Positions 32,601 through 40,987 of a stretch of DNA of 64,000 nt are shown piece after piece; the first letter of the stretch is position 1, and each line of letters opens with the position of its first letter. Under the pieces are notes generated by a model. That model saw only the letters and a program-made list of their open reading frames with translations, had not been told where the DNA came from and did no database searches. The stretch is from CAYRGG01 sp964423745 (GTDB lineage: Bacteria > Pseudomonadota > Gammaproteobacteria > Competibacterales > Competibacteraceae). A program made the position numbers and the translations under genes. The DNA lies in NCBI GenBank assembly GCA_964423745.1, contig CAYRGG010000021.1, positions 1 to 64,000 on the forward strand, in the 5' to 3' direction.

Positions 32601-34064
32601 TTAGGAAGCCATAGACTCGTTGAGTTTTGCGCGATGAAGAATAACATCAGAGCGGATGCAATCGATCAGTCCCGCTTGTTCATCGTTGCCATGGTTGCGT
32701 TCATCAGCAGCCATGTTCCCAAGCTTTTCTGTATGCTTATCGAGCATAAAGCGCAGTTCTTTCGCTTTTTGATCGATGGTCATTGATGGGTTTTCGTAAT
32801 CTCTATGTATTACCGATTTTGTTTCATTAATGGCGGTAAGCGGAGCGTCAAACGGTGCTAAGCTCTTAAGAAGGGCCTCATAACTTGCAAGTGTCTCATC
32901 CGTATTTTTTTTGACTTCCGCGATGACGGTTTTTATCTTGCCAGCGTCTATTTCACTGTCGATTTTCTTAAGCGATTCTATATGGCTCTTTAGGAGTTCA
33001 TGAATAGCTTCAGGAGCACCATAAATTTTCGCAGCATGATTGGTAGGGTCTTCAATGCGTGATTGGATATCTGCCGTCTCGCTCAAAACCTTGAGTAAAA
33101 ACTGAGTGCTTTTCTTGGAAAGCGCGTTTGTCCCAAGGTCGTTATCTATTTGTTTTAAGAGCGCTTCCGCCTGTGCTTTGACTGCTTTTAGCACATTCGC
33201 TGCTTTAGGCTGAGCGACTGCTTTGGATAAATCCGGTGAATCAAACGTTTTTATTTGATTGTGCAAATGCACCTTAAAGCGAAGCAGATTATCATTAGTA
33301 AGATCGTGCTCATAAAGTGAGTCACCTATATTTAGAATAATGCGAGTGTCCCTATCCAATTGGACGTGTTCCTGTGAATCCTTGCCAAAGGCTTGAGGTA
33401 TTACTCGATCAAATAAGGTTTCCTCTCTGTGCGCTATTGCGCCTTTTGGTATCAAGTTGTGCAACTGATAAAAGTTCGATAATTCATCGTTTTCTGCATA
33501 AAAACCGTTTAAAGCTGTGTTGGCTACATCTTGGAAAGCTTGTTGAAAATCCGCCGCATCAGAATAAGTGTTTTTACCGAAATCCGCCGCTTCTCTAATA
33601 GCTGTTTTAATTGCGTTCAGCATCTGGGTTCGCCGCTGAGCGGATACCAATGGCTCAGGTACGCCAAAGCGAGTCTGAGTCGCTTGCTTTAGCATCGTGT
33701 CAGCCATTCGGTTTAGCTGAGCCGTGTTTTGCCGCACTGCTTTGGTCTTGAAAGTCTCAGCTTTGGCTATAATTATCTGGGCACGCCGTCCGCTCAAAGG
33801 TCGACCTTTAGCGAGATGAGTCCGTAATTGTTTATTTGCCCAATTAGCGGTCTGATCACCGAATTTATTTCTTAATGCTATGATAAAGTTTCTTGACGTC
33901 TTTTTATTAGACTCTATCTGCTCATTAGAGCGGTTTTTCCAATCTGCCCGGCGGGAAAAGATATTGCCCGGTTTGGTTCTATCCGCTTCAAATCTATCAC
34001 TAATGCCGTTATAGATAATCCGTTGCTTGGCAGTGATATTGGAGATGTTATCAAGTCTAGGCAT
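32601..34064 (-). CDS. Candidate T3SS effector, helical, N-terminal segment shared with the kinase-like effector
   Basis: A 487-residue, mostly helical and strongly charged protein with no recognised catalytic motif. Residues about 53-95 (N-K-x-x-x-R-N-F-I-I-A-L-R-N-K-F-G-D) align with residues 53-94 of the protein at 30102, at the same distance from the start. Residues about 250-440 are predicted coiled coil. CesT-type chaperone genes lie on both sides (upstream at 34106, downstream at 32040). ATG at 34064 chosen, with GGAA upstream; an earlier in-frame start at 34079 is weaker. Effector status is inferred from context. Confidence 0.6.
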   Translation of the reverse strand: MPRLDNISNITAKQRIIYNGISDRFEADRTKPGNIFSRRADWKNRSNEQIESNKKTSRNFIIALRNKFGDQTANWANKQLRTHLAKGRPLSGRRAQIIIAKAETFKTKAVRQNTAQLNRMADTMLKQATQTRFGVPEPLVSAQRRTQMLNAIKTAIREAADFGKNTYSDAADFQQAFQDVANTALNGFYAENDELSNFYQLHNLIPKGAIAHREETLFDRVIPQAFGKDSQEHVQLDRDTRIILNIGDSLYEHDLTNDNLLRFKVHLHNQIKTFDSPDLSKAVAQPKAANVLKAVKAQAEALLKQIDNDLGTNALSKKSTQFLLKVLSETADIQSRIEDPTNHAAKIYGAPEAIHELLKSHIESLKKIDSEIDAGKIKTVIAEVKKNTDETLASYEALLKSLAPFDAPLTAINETKSVIHRDYENPSMTIDQKAKELRFMLDKHTEKLGNMAADERNHGNDEQAGLIDCIRSDVILHRAKLNESMAS

Positions 34065-34105
34065 AATAATTATTTCCAAAGTTTGGATTTGTACGGTGAT
34101 GTAGG

Positions 34106-34573
34106 CTAAACGCGTATGCCCGTGGAAACATGAGTCAAGGCATCGGTCTCAGACGGTGCGGTCGTGATGGCTTGATCAACGGCTTGTAATCGGCCCATCC
34201 AATATTCGGCAGTATTGATAAAGTTTTCTAATAATGTTTCAAAGCGGGCATAGTCCATTTGTGCCATGTCTTCTTGGTATGCCAAATAAACCGTATTTTC
34301 TGATGAATCGATACTTAAGGTAGCTCCCCCGGTGCCGAGCCAGAAGAAATTACCTTCCAACAATTCTTGAAATACGGCTTGCGAATACGTTTCTTGATAT
34401 TGGCCAATCCGGCAGGAGAACAGCAACTCCGCTTCTTCCTCAAGATTAAGGTCCACCTCGATCTTGTCATCAAAAGCTAAGCGGCAAAAACCGTTTTCGT
34501 CCGCTTGCAAATTAGCAATACTGCTGCGTTGACCAAATTTTCCGAGCAAATTTTGCAGAGCTTCCACTGACAT
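34106..34573 (-). CDS. CesT-family effector chaperone
   Basis: A 155-residue acidic chaperone: L-L-G-K-F-G-Q-R-S, C-R-L-A-F-D-D-K-I-E-V-D-L, L-L-E-G-N-F-F-W-L-G-T-G-G-A-T-L-S. It lies 42 bases upstream of the helical effector and is probably its chaperone. Third in a row of three same-size CesT genes. GGAGAA precedes the ATG. Confidence 0.87.
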   Translation of the reverse strand: MSVEALQNLLGKFGQRSSIANLQADENGFCRLAFDDKIEVDLNLEEEAELLFSCRIGQYQETYSQAVFQELLEGNFFWLGTGGATLSIDSSENTVYLAYQEDMAQMDYARFETLLENFINTAEYWMGRLQAVDQAITTAPSETDALTHVSTGIRV

Positions 34574-34612
34574 AAATTGTTCTCCTGGTTTTGGCTTAGT
34601 AAGCAGCTGGCT

Positions 34613-35080
34613 TCAGGCCAATAACTGCGGGTTTCTATGGATCAAGTCCTCATCACCCATTTGGTTTGGTGGCTTGTCGTCGCCATCGGCTAAGGATTGC
34701 TTGAGACGCGCGGCAGTGGCGAGAAAATTATCGATTAATGCAACAAATGCCGCACCGTCCAACATAGCGAAAGGGTGTGCATAACTAAGAATGATGTCAT
34801 CGCTATGGGGAGCTAGAGAAAGCATCGCGCCATCGGTTTGCTGACAAAAAAAGTTCAATTCCAGTAGCTTATGACACAACACTAAGCGATTTTTTGCATT
34901 TAATGCAGCCAACGTAGTGTAAATCAGTAATTGTTCTTCATTCTGGATGACGACATCAAAAGTAAGCGTGAAAAACCCAGGATACTCATAACGACAAGTG
35001 CCATCTTCATTACTGTGTGATTTTTCAGGAAGTAACTGCAGCCAAGGAGCAAGCCGGTCAATAACGCTGGTGGTATTCAC
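34613..35080 (-). CDS. CesT-family effector chaperone
   Basis: A 155-residue class I chaperone: L-A-P-W-L-Q-L-L-P-E, C-R-Y-E-Y-P-G-F-F-T-L-T-F, K-L-L-E-L-N-F-F-C-Q-Q-T-D-G-A-M-L-S. The T-D-G-A position is slightly changed from the T-G-G-A of its neighbours. It has no adjacent effector of its own, so it may serve one encoded elsewhere or pair with a neighbour as a heterodimer. Confidence 0.82.
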   Translation of the reverse strand: MNTTSVIDRLAPWLQLLPEKSHSNEDGTCRYEYPGFFTLTFDVVIQNEEQLLIYTTLAALNAKNRLVLCHKLLELNFFCQQTDGAMLSLAPHSDDIILSYAHPFAMLDGAAFVALIDNFLATAARLKQSLADGDDKPPNQMGDEDLIHRNPQLLA

Positions 35081-35107
35081 TAATGTTATCCCTATAGCGA
35101 CTATTTA

Positions 35108-35584
35108 TTACACGTAGGAACGTGGATCTATTGCAGGATTTTCTTCAGAGTCCTTCGCATCGGATGCAATAAAGCTATCGAAATGCAAACGCCATTTTTT
35201 CGCCGCTTCCATGAAGGTTTGTAATAATGTGAAAAACCGCGCCGAATCCAACAAATTTAAAGGCCGAATCAAACACAAAATAAGCGAGGCATCGCGCTGG
35301 TTAAGGGCAAAGGTAGCTCCACCTGTCTCTCGACCCAAGTAATTAAGACGCAATAACTGCTCGTAAACTGCTAGGTCAGCTTTTATATCGCGCATAATCG
35401 CCGCGTAGAGATACAGGGTATCGCCCTCGGGCGGCACTTCAATGACGATATCAACGCTGTCATCAAATTTAAAAGCGCAGACACCCTTTTCATTCAATGC
35501 CAGATGAGCAAGCCCTGTGGCTTTTCCCAAAGCCTGCAACCAGTGATCGATCATGAGGGTGGGAGGTGTGGGATCTGTCGACAT
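35108..35584 (-). CDS. CesT-family effector chaperone
   Basis: A 158-residue class I chaperone: W-L-Q-A-L-G-K-A-T-G-L, C-A-F-K-F-D-D-S-V-D-I-V-I, L-L-R-L-N-Y-L-G-R-E-T-G-G-A-T-F-A. Part of the tandem chaperone row between two effectors, 27 bases before the next chaperone gene. Likely client: the membrane-segment effector at 36193 or a protein encoded elsewhere. Confidence 0.85.
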   Translation of the reverse strand: MSTDPTPPTLMIDHWLQALGKATGLAHLALNEKGVCAFKFDDSVDIVIEVPPEGDTLYLYAAIMRDIKADLAVYEQLLRLNYLGRETGGATFALNQRDASLILCLIRPLNLLDSARFFTLLQTFMEAAKKWRLHFDSFIASDAKDSEENPAIDPRSYV

Positions 35585-35589
35585 AACCC

Positions 35590-36171
35590 TTACCCTTGTA
35601 TAATGACAGGGCGCTGCTGCGCACTAGATTGAGTGATAGGGGGCACCACCAGATCTTTGGACTTCAACTCCTCTACGACCTCCTCACGGCTACGGGTGCC
35701 AGTGGCGACCGCTTCAATTAACGGTGCGAAACTGCGAACAAAAAACATGGCGATATCAACGATTTCAGTGACTACTACATCGTCTACCTCACGATCAGGA
35801 AGCACCAAAACATAGTTGTAATTGAGCGTTTGGTCTGCTTCGCTCAAACCCAACGCCCCAACTGGCAGTATGCGATTGAGGATAAGTAGCAGACGCGCTG
35901 CTTCGGCGAAAGATTCAATCTTAATCTTGAAGGGAAATTCCGAAGAGAATTGCAGTAGATAAGCGTTTTCAGGCTGATCCGGTTGCCCCAACACATTCAT
36001 GATGTCATTGACAAATGCCAACTGCAAAAAATAATCGCGATCGTGTTCATCACGACCAAGCATGACGAGTAATCGCTCATACTGGTTGTCCGCGTCAACC
36101 ACTAAGTGATGGGTACCAAACCCCTCTTCACGCAGATCCTGATCGATCAAGCCAAGTGGCGTTTGCTCCAT
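35590..36171 (-). CDS. YbjN/CesT-like protein downstream of the membrane-active effector
   Basis: A 193-residue protein, longer than the neighbouring chaperones. It has alternating strands and helices (Q-Y-E-R-L-L-V-M-L-G-R, Y-L-L-Q-F-S-S-E-F-P-F, A-A-R-L-L-L-I-L-N-R-I) that fit the YbjN/CesT fold, plus a disordered proline/glutamine tail. The ATG at 36171 follows GGAG by 9 bases and is preferred over a TTG at 36186. It begins 22 bases after the effector stop, so it probably chaperones that effector. Assignment to the fold is by pattern only. Confidence 0.6.
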   Translation of the reverse strand: MEQTPLGLIDQDLREEGFGTHHLVVDADNQYERLLVMLGRDEHDRDYFLQLAFVNDIMNVLGQPDQPENAYLLQFSSEFPFKIKIESFAEAARLLLILNRILPVGALGLSEADQTLNYNYVLVLPDREVDDVVVTEIVDIAMFFVRSFAPLIEAVATGTRSREEVVEELKSKDLVVPPITQSSAQQRPVIIQG

Positions 36172-36192
36172 AATGTTGGTCTCCAAAAAAGG

Positions 36193-38100
36193 TCAAGCAG
36201 CAGCGAGATGCAGACGCTCGGTAATCAGCTTAATAGCATCGTTATGTTTATCAGCACGGGTATTTTTAAGGGCGTTCAACGCAGGATTATCAAAACCGAA
36301 TTGACGGAGAAAATCTGCTGCCAGGGCGTTGTCGCCCTGTACCCCTTCAGCCCTAATCCGATCGAAAAGTCGTCGAGCAGCAAAGTCGCCATCGTTGCTC
36401 AGTAGCTTGATCTGGGCATCATTCTTCAATTTCTCCAAACGCGGCGGGGTTATGGTATTGGGATCCAGACCGTGCCGCTTAATCAACTGATCGAGCTTTT
36501 TGTTTTGCCCTGGTTGATAATTGTTCGGATCCATTTGCAACGCTTGTTGCCAGCGTTGCACACGTCGCGTCGTTTTTACGTGTTTATAAATTTTATAGGC
36601 TGCATAGCCAAGACCAATCCCGACAGAGACGCCAACCAAAGCCAATCCGACTGGGTTGACCACAGCGGGTACTGCAGTGAAAAGACCAGCGATCCCGGCC
36701 CCAGCCAACACTCCGCTTCCCCCGACCTTAAGAAAATTTTTGACTGCACTGGTTACCTGGCCGACGAAACGCTGCTTACGCCTAACTAACTTAGCGATAG
36801 CTGCCAGTTCAGGTTTGTTATCCAATCGATAGCGAGCTTGTAACCGTTTTGCCTTCTTAGCGAAAGTACGATAGCGGTGAGCCATATAAGCGTTTTTAAC
36901 CCCACCTTTAATAGCAATAGGCACCATAACAGCTGAGGCCACCTTAGCAAAAACGGCATGACCAACAGCTTTAAGGGCAGGTATAACAACGTTAGCTAAT
37001 TTAGTGCTGTGAGCGGCCAGAGCGCCTGCATCCGTCGTAGTACCTAAAATCTGACTCAGTTTACCTTGACGCTGGCCAAGCAGTGCGCTGGTGTGCAGTT
37101 GTTTGGCCTCATCCGCCAAGCGCGCGATCCGAACTTGGAGATCTGGGTCGCTTAAGCGCTTGGCCACCGGCTCTATCTTTTGCTTAAGTGCGCTCAATTC
37201 ACTATGTTGCTTTTTAGTCTCGCGCAGCGTATTTCCCTGCTTCGTTAACTCTTCGTGAAGGCGTTGAATTTCCTTGTGAATAGGCTCACGTTTGAAAGGA
37301 ACTCGCTCATTTTCATAAGCATTCTTTTTTTCATTTATTTTTGTGTTTAACTTATTTATGTCCTTGGTAATGCCATCTATTTTTTGATGGAGGACTTGTA
37401 AACGTTGATCGATGCCGTTTTCCGCCCCTGCCATTACGCCACAGTTATTTATGGCGTTGCCCATAAGCTGGTTGTATTGATCGACATCTCTGACAAGGTT
37501 ATTGGAGAGGTTTTGAAATTCTTTGACTTTGTCTTGATAAGTGCCAACCAATTTTCGGCCTTTATGGATAGCTCTAGCGCCATCATAGACTTTTAATCCA
37601 TCTGTAACCACCGCCGCTCCTAGAAGAGCGCCCTCGAAGCCCTCCTCAGCCTGTTCCCCAATCAAACCCTCCCTAGCTTCTTCGCTCAGGTTGAGGTTCT
37701 TGATTGAGTCAGCTTCGCGAATATTAACGAAGGCCAATTCCCCAACCTCTTTAGCATAGTTTTCCTTGAGGTTCTCCTTGCCTAAATGCCTTATCTTTTT
37801 AAAAAAATTACCGATTCCTTTAGCATTCTTATGATGGCGCGCACGCTGTTGCAACGTGTGCTTATAACGATTCGCTGAATCTTGCAAAGTACGAGCCGGC
37901 ATGATTTTAGGCGCGACGTGGCTACGGTCGCCCATGTGTTGCTGAATGTGCCCAGCGAGTGGCTGCGGCACGGGAGCATCTTTAAAGCTATGATTTTGCA
38001 AGAAAGCGTGGAACTGGGGTTCTATCTGAAGATCGTGATCGGTCCCAGGGGTGATTAGGGGACCCTTCGCGGTAATAGTATTGACACCAGGGAGCGGCAT
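36193..38100 (-). CDS. Candidate T3SS effector with membrane segments and coiled coil
   Basis: A 635-residue protein. The N terminus (about 1-80) is proline-rich and disordered, as in secretion signals. Residues about 235-330 are coiled coil (K-I-D-G-I-T-K-D-I-N-K-L-N-T-K). Hydrophobic segments lie near 370-400 (V-V-I-P-A-L-K-A-V-G-H-A-V-F) and 460-505 (G-G-S-G-V-L-A-G-A-G-I-A-G-L-F, then V-G-L-A-L-V-G-V-S-V-G-I-G-L-G). The remainder is basic and helical. It may insert into a host membrane, or be an additional translocator-like protein. No catalytic motif recognised. It opens the effector operon, with a YbjN/CesT-like gene next. Confidence 0.6.
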   Translation of the reverse strand: MPLPGVNTITAKGPLITPGTDHDLQIEPQFHAFLQNHSFKDAPVPQPLAGHIQQHMGDRSHVAPKIMPARTLQDSANRYKHTLQQRARHHKNAKGIGNFFKKIRHLGKENLKENYAKEVGELAFVNIREADSIKNLNLSEEAREGLIGEQAEEGFEGALLGAAVVTDGLKVYDGARAIHKGRKLVGTYQDKVKEFQNLSNNLVRDVDQYNQLMGNAINNCGVMAGAENGIDQRLQVLHQKIDGITKDINKLNTKINEKKNAYENERVPFKREPIHKEIQRLHEELTKQGNTLRETKKQHSELSALKQKIEPVAKRLSDPDLQVRIARLADEAKQLHTSALLGQRQGKLSQILGTTTDAGALAAHSTKLANVVIPALKAVGHAVFAKVASAVMVPIAIKGGVKNAYMAHRYRTFAKKAKRLQARYRLDNKPELAAIAKLVRRKQRFVGQVTSAVKNFLKVGGSGVLAGAGIAGLFTAVPAVVNPVGLALVGVSVGIGLGYAAYKIYKHVKTTRRVQRWQQALQMDPNNYQPGQNKKLDQLIKRHGLDPNTITPPRLEKLKNDAQIKLLSNDGDFAARRLFDRIRAEGVQGDNALAADFLRQFGFDNPALNALKNTRADKHNDAIKLITERLHLAAA

Positions 38101-38184
38101 TTGTTGATACCTATATTAGCCATATTAATATGCGTAATGGGTAACAGTTAGCGCAGAAAAGTTTTATCGTTCTTGAGAGGATTC

Positions 38185-39228
38185 TTAGCGCTGATGCAGT
38201 TCCTGCACCCAACGTAGTACCTCGGCGACCGCGGCAATTAAATCACTGGGAATATATTGATCGATTTCGGCCTGCTCCATGAGAGCATGGGCCAATGGGA
38301 CGTTTTCCATGATCGGTATGCCTTGCTGCTGGGCGATCTCGATAATGCGCTTGGCGATGAGATTTTCACCTTTGACAGTGACCACCGGCAGTGGCGTCTC
38401 GCCTTCGTTGTAGTACAGTGCGATGGCGCGCCGCGTGGGATTAGTCACTACGACAGAGGATTTTTTCACTTTTTGTTCCAAGCCGCTGCCCATGGCTAAC
38501 TCCTGTTGCAAACTGCGGCGTTTGCCCTTGATTTCAGGATCACCTTCCATTTCCTTGTATTCTTGCTTGATTTCGTCTTTGCTCATTTTGAGCTGCTTGA
38601 TGTATTGGAAACGTTGAAACGCATAATCCGCCGCCGCGATAATGATAAATGCAGTACTGGTGTATAGTACGACTTGTTTGAGTAATGCAGTGAGCACATC
38701 CGTCAAACAATATATTTCACAATAGGGCACTTTCATTAGGTCTCTGAGGCCGCCCTTGATGACGACGTACAACAAAGTACCTAGAAACCCAATTTTGATA
38801 ATTGACTTTACCAATTCAATAACATTTTTGATGGAAAAGATCTTTTTGATACCCTGCCCCGGATTAAGCTTTTTTAAATCGGGCTTGATTGATTGAAGCG
38901 ACAACAACACTCCGACTTGGGCAAAGCCTGCCAATAGCGCTATTACGACCGCTACGCCAAAGAGTGGCAGTACTAGTAAAGTGGCTTCTTTGAGCAACAA
39001 ATCAAAAAGTTTTTTTATGGCGTCCTTGAAAGCCATGTCGTACAGACCTAACGGCATCTCCAGCACTTCTTGCAAAGATTGCACATAATGGCCAAGGTTT
39101 GCCCAGAGAAAACCAAATATGCCGATCAGTACGGCCGCCGAAATCACTTCCTTACTTTGGGCTACCTGACCTTTTTTGCGTGCATCGCGAAGTTTTTTTG
39201 GTGTTGGTTGTTCGGTTTTTTCGGCCAC
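38185..39228 (-). CDS. sctU: SctU, export switch protein (YscU), with NPTR cleavage motif
   Basis: A 347-residue inner-membrane protein: four membrane helices (about 28-50, 85-110, 135-160, 175-205) and a cytoplasmic domain. It switches substrate class after self-cleavage between Asn and Pro of an N-P-T-H loop. Here the loop is N263-P264-T265-R266 (codons on the minus strand at 38442-38431). The scissile Asn-Pro is intact, the usual histidine is arginine. The rest is typical (E-K-T-E-Q-P-T-P-K-K-L, G-E-T-P-L-P-V-V-T-V-K-G). Last gene of the yopN-U operon. Confidence 0.95.
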   Translation of the reverse strand: MAEKTEQPTPKKLRDARKKGQVAQSKEVISAAVLIGIFGFLWANLGHYVQSLQEVLEMPLGLYDMAFKDAIKKLFDLLLKEATLLVLPLFGVAVVIALLAGFAQVGVLLSLQSIKPDLKKLNPGQGIKKIFSIKNVIELVKSIIKIGFLGTLLYVVIKGGLRDLMKVPYCEIYCLTDVLTALLKQVVLYTSTAFIIIAAADYAFQRFQYIKQLKMSKDEIKQEYKEMEGDPEIKGKRRSLQQELAMGSGLEQKVKKSSVVVTNPTRRAIALYYNEGETPLPVVTVKGENLIAKRIIEIAQQQGIPIMENVPLAHALMEQAEIDQYIPSDLIAAVAEVLRWVQELHQR

Positions 39229-39250
39229 AGGTTTTGCTCATCCATTTTGT

Positions 39251-40045
39251 TTATTGAAGCAGTACGCTAAGCTTAGGAAATAGAGTGCCAATCTGGCGGA
39301 ATTGAGCTTCAAAAAAATATATAAGTACAGCGATGTAAGCGGTTAATATAAAGGTTGCTACGCCGCTTTTGATCGGCATGGAAAGAAAGAAAACGTTAAG
39401 CTGTGGAGCAAAACGGCTGATTAAGGCAAGCCCAAATTCGGACAAGAACATTGCAGTGATTACAGGTCCTGCTAGGAACACGGTGAGATACATCAGCAAA
39501 TCGAGTTGCGCTAAAAAAAACGCGGTTGCCTGGAAATTGATCTCAGGATAAAAGGAGAAGACCGGCCACAGCCGGTAGCTTTCGTACAAGCCGTCTAGAA
39601 AAATCAGAAATCCACCGCCAATAAAAAACAGTACTGTCATAACCTGAGTCAACAGCACACCTAACGGCGAGGTCTGATCACCAGTCATTGGATCTAAGGA
39701 ACTCGCCATGGTCGCACCACGATGGTTATCGATAAAAAAACCGATTGATTCCACCGCCCAGAATAGAATCGCTGCTGTATAGCCAATCACTATACCGATG
39801 AAAGTTTCTTTCATTACAATAGCGATCATAACCATTGCGGAAGGTGGCTCGGAGGGGGCTTCAGCTGCAACAACTGGCAGCACTACCAGGGCCATACTGG
39901 CAAGCACGGCATTACGCGTCATACCAGGTAAGATTTGCGCACTCAATAATGGCAATATGGTAAATGCGATCAACAAACGCGGCAAACTCAGAGAAAACGC
40001 CAGTAGCCAGTGACGTAACGCCTCTTCTAAGTCAAGTACCGGCAT
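39251..40045 (-). CDS. sctT: SctT, export apparatus membrane protein (YscT)
   Basis: A 264-residue protein with 6 or more membrane helices, in the FliR/YscT family. It forms the export gate with SctR and SctS. Visible family positions: R-L-L-I-A-F-T-I-L-P-L-L-S, K-E-T-F-I-G-I-V-I-G-Y, and the late F-L-S-E-F-G-L-A-L-I-S-R-F-A-P-Q-L-N. Order R-S-T-U conserved. Confidence 0.95.
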   Translation of the reverse strand: MPVLDLEEALRHWLLAFSLSLPRLLIAFTILPLLSAQILPGMTRNAVLASMALVVLPVVAAEAPSEPPSAMVMIAIVMKETFIGIVIGYTAAILFWAVESIGFFIDNHRGATMASSLDPMTGDQTSPLGVLLTQVMTVLFFIGGGFLIFLDGLYESYRLWPVFSFYPEINFQATAFFLAQLDLLMYLTVFLAGPVITAMFLSEFGLALISRFAPQLNVFFLSMPIKSGVATFILTAYIAVLIYFFEAQFRQIGTLFPKLSVLLQ

Positions 40046-40047
40046 GA

Positions 40048-40311
40048 CTACAACTGGGGCAGGACTTGCATCACGCTCATCCCATAGTCGAACAGTTCAT
40101 CACCCAACCAACGCGCAGTAAGAGCGATAGTGACGATCACGGCTACCAGTTTAAAAGCAAACGAAATGGTTTGCTCCTGAATCTGAGTCAGTGCTTGGAA
40201 CAAACTCACCAAAGTGCCGACCAATGCGGCGACGATGATCGGGGGTAGAGACAAAAACAATATTAACGTTAGTGCCTGCCCTGTGTAATCGATCAACTGT
40301 GCGGTACTCAT
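40048..40311 (-). CDS. sctS: SctS, export apparatus membrane protein (YscS)
   Basis: An 87-residue protein with two membrane helices, of the FliQ/YscS family; it wraps around SctR/SctT in the export gate. Family positions: L-S-L-P-P-I-I-V-A-A-L-V-G-T-L-V-S-L-F-Q and Q-I-Q-E-Q-T-I-S-F. The ATG at 40311 gives the usual family length; an earlier in-frame start at 40323 is possible. Confidence 0.95.
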   Translation of the reverse strand: MSTAQLIDYTGQALTLILFLSLPPIIVAALVGTLVSLFQALTQIQEQTISFAFKLVAVIVTIALTARWLGDELFDYGMSVMQVLPQL

Positions 40312-40333
40312 TTCATGAAACAATCAGCCTTAG

Positions 40334-40987
40334 TCATTGATAGCTTAAAACTAAACCTTGGAGCAGCCGCGACCAACCGTCTAATAAAACGAACAGCAAT
40401 AATTTAAATGGCAGCGAAATCGTCATTGGCGAAACCATCATCATACCCATGGCTAATAAAATATTAGAAATAATCAGATCGATAACAATAAAGGGCAGAT
40501 AAAGTAAAAATCCGATTTCAAATGCCGAAGTCAGTTCGCTGACTGTGAACGCTGGAATCAAAATGAGTAAGCTGTTTGGAGTAAGCTGGGCAGCCCGTTC
40601 TGCAGGCCACAATGCAATGGCGCTTTGCATAAAAAACTCTCGTTCCCGCGGTTCAGCATGCTTGTCCAGAAAGTCACGGATTGGACCCATACCGGTCGTG
40701 ACCACAGCTTCCAGATCGGCTGTCGTGTCCAGCTTAATCTCACCTAAACCGACCATTGCGTCGTAGGTATCCAAACCTACAGGCGCCATCACAAATATGG
40801 ACATTATCAATGCCAGGCCATTGATTGCCATATTCGGTGGGATTTGCTGAATACCCATAGCATTGCGTATTAAAAACAGCACTACCACAATTTTGACAAA
40901 ACTAGTCAACATGATAGTGAGAAAAGGTGCTAGCGACAGCAGCGATAGTACAAGAATCAGGGTTAAAGGATCAGGGAGTTCAGTCAT
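40334..40987 (-). CDS. sctR: SctR, export apparatus membrane protein (YscR)
   Basis: A 217-residue FliP/YscR protein, core of the export gate. Clear motifs: L-A-P-F-L-T-I-M-L-T-S-F-V-K-I-V-V-V, Q-Q-I-P-P-N-M-A-I-N-G-L and I-G-F-L-L-Y-L-P-F-I-V-I-D-L-I. It overlaps the sctQ end by 8 bases. Four membrane helices. Confidence 0.96.
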   Translation of the reverse strand: MTELPDPLTLILVLSLLSLAPFLTIMLTSFVKIVVVLFLIRNAMGIQQIPPNMAINGLALIMSIFVMAPVGLDTYDAMVGLGEIKLDTTADLEAVVTTGMGPIRDFLDKHAEPREREFFMQSAIALWPAERAAQLTPNSLLILIPAFTVSELTSAFEIGFLLYLPFIVIDLIISNILLAMGMMMVSPMTISLPFKLLLFVLLDGWSRLLQGLVLSYQ

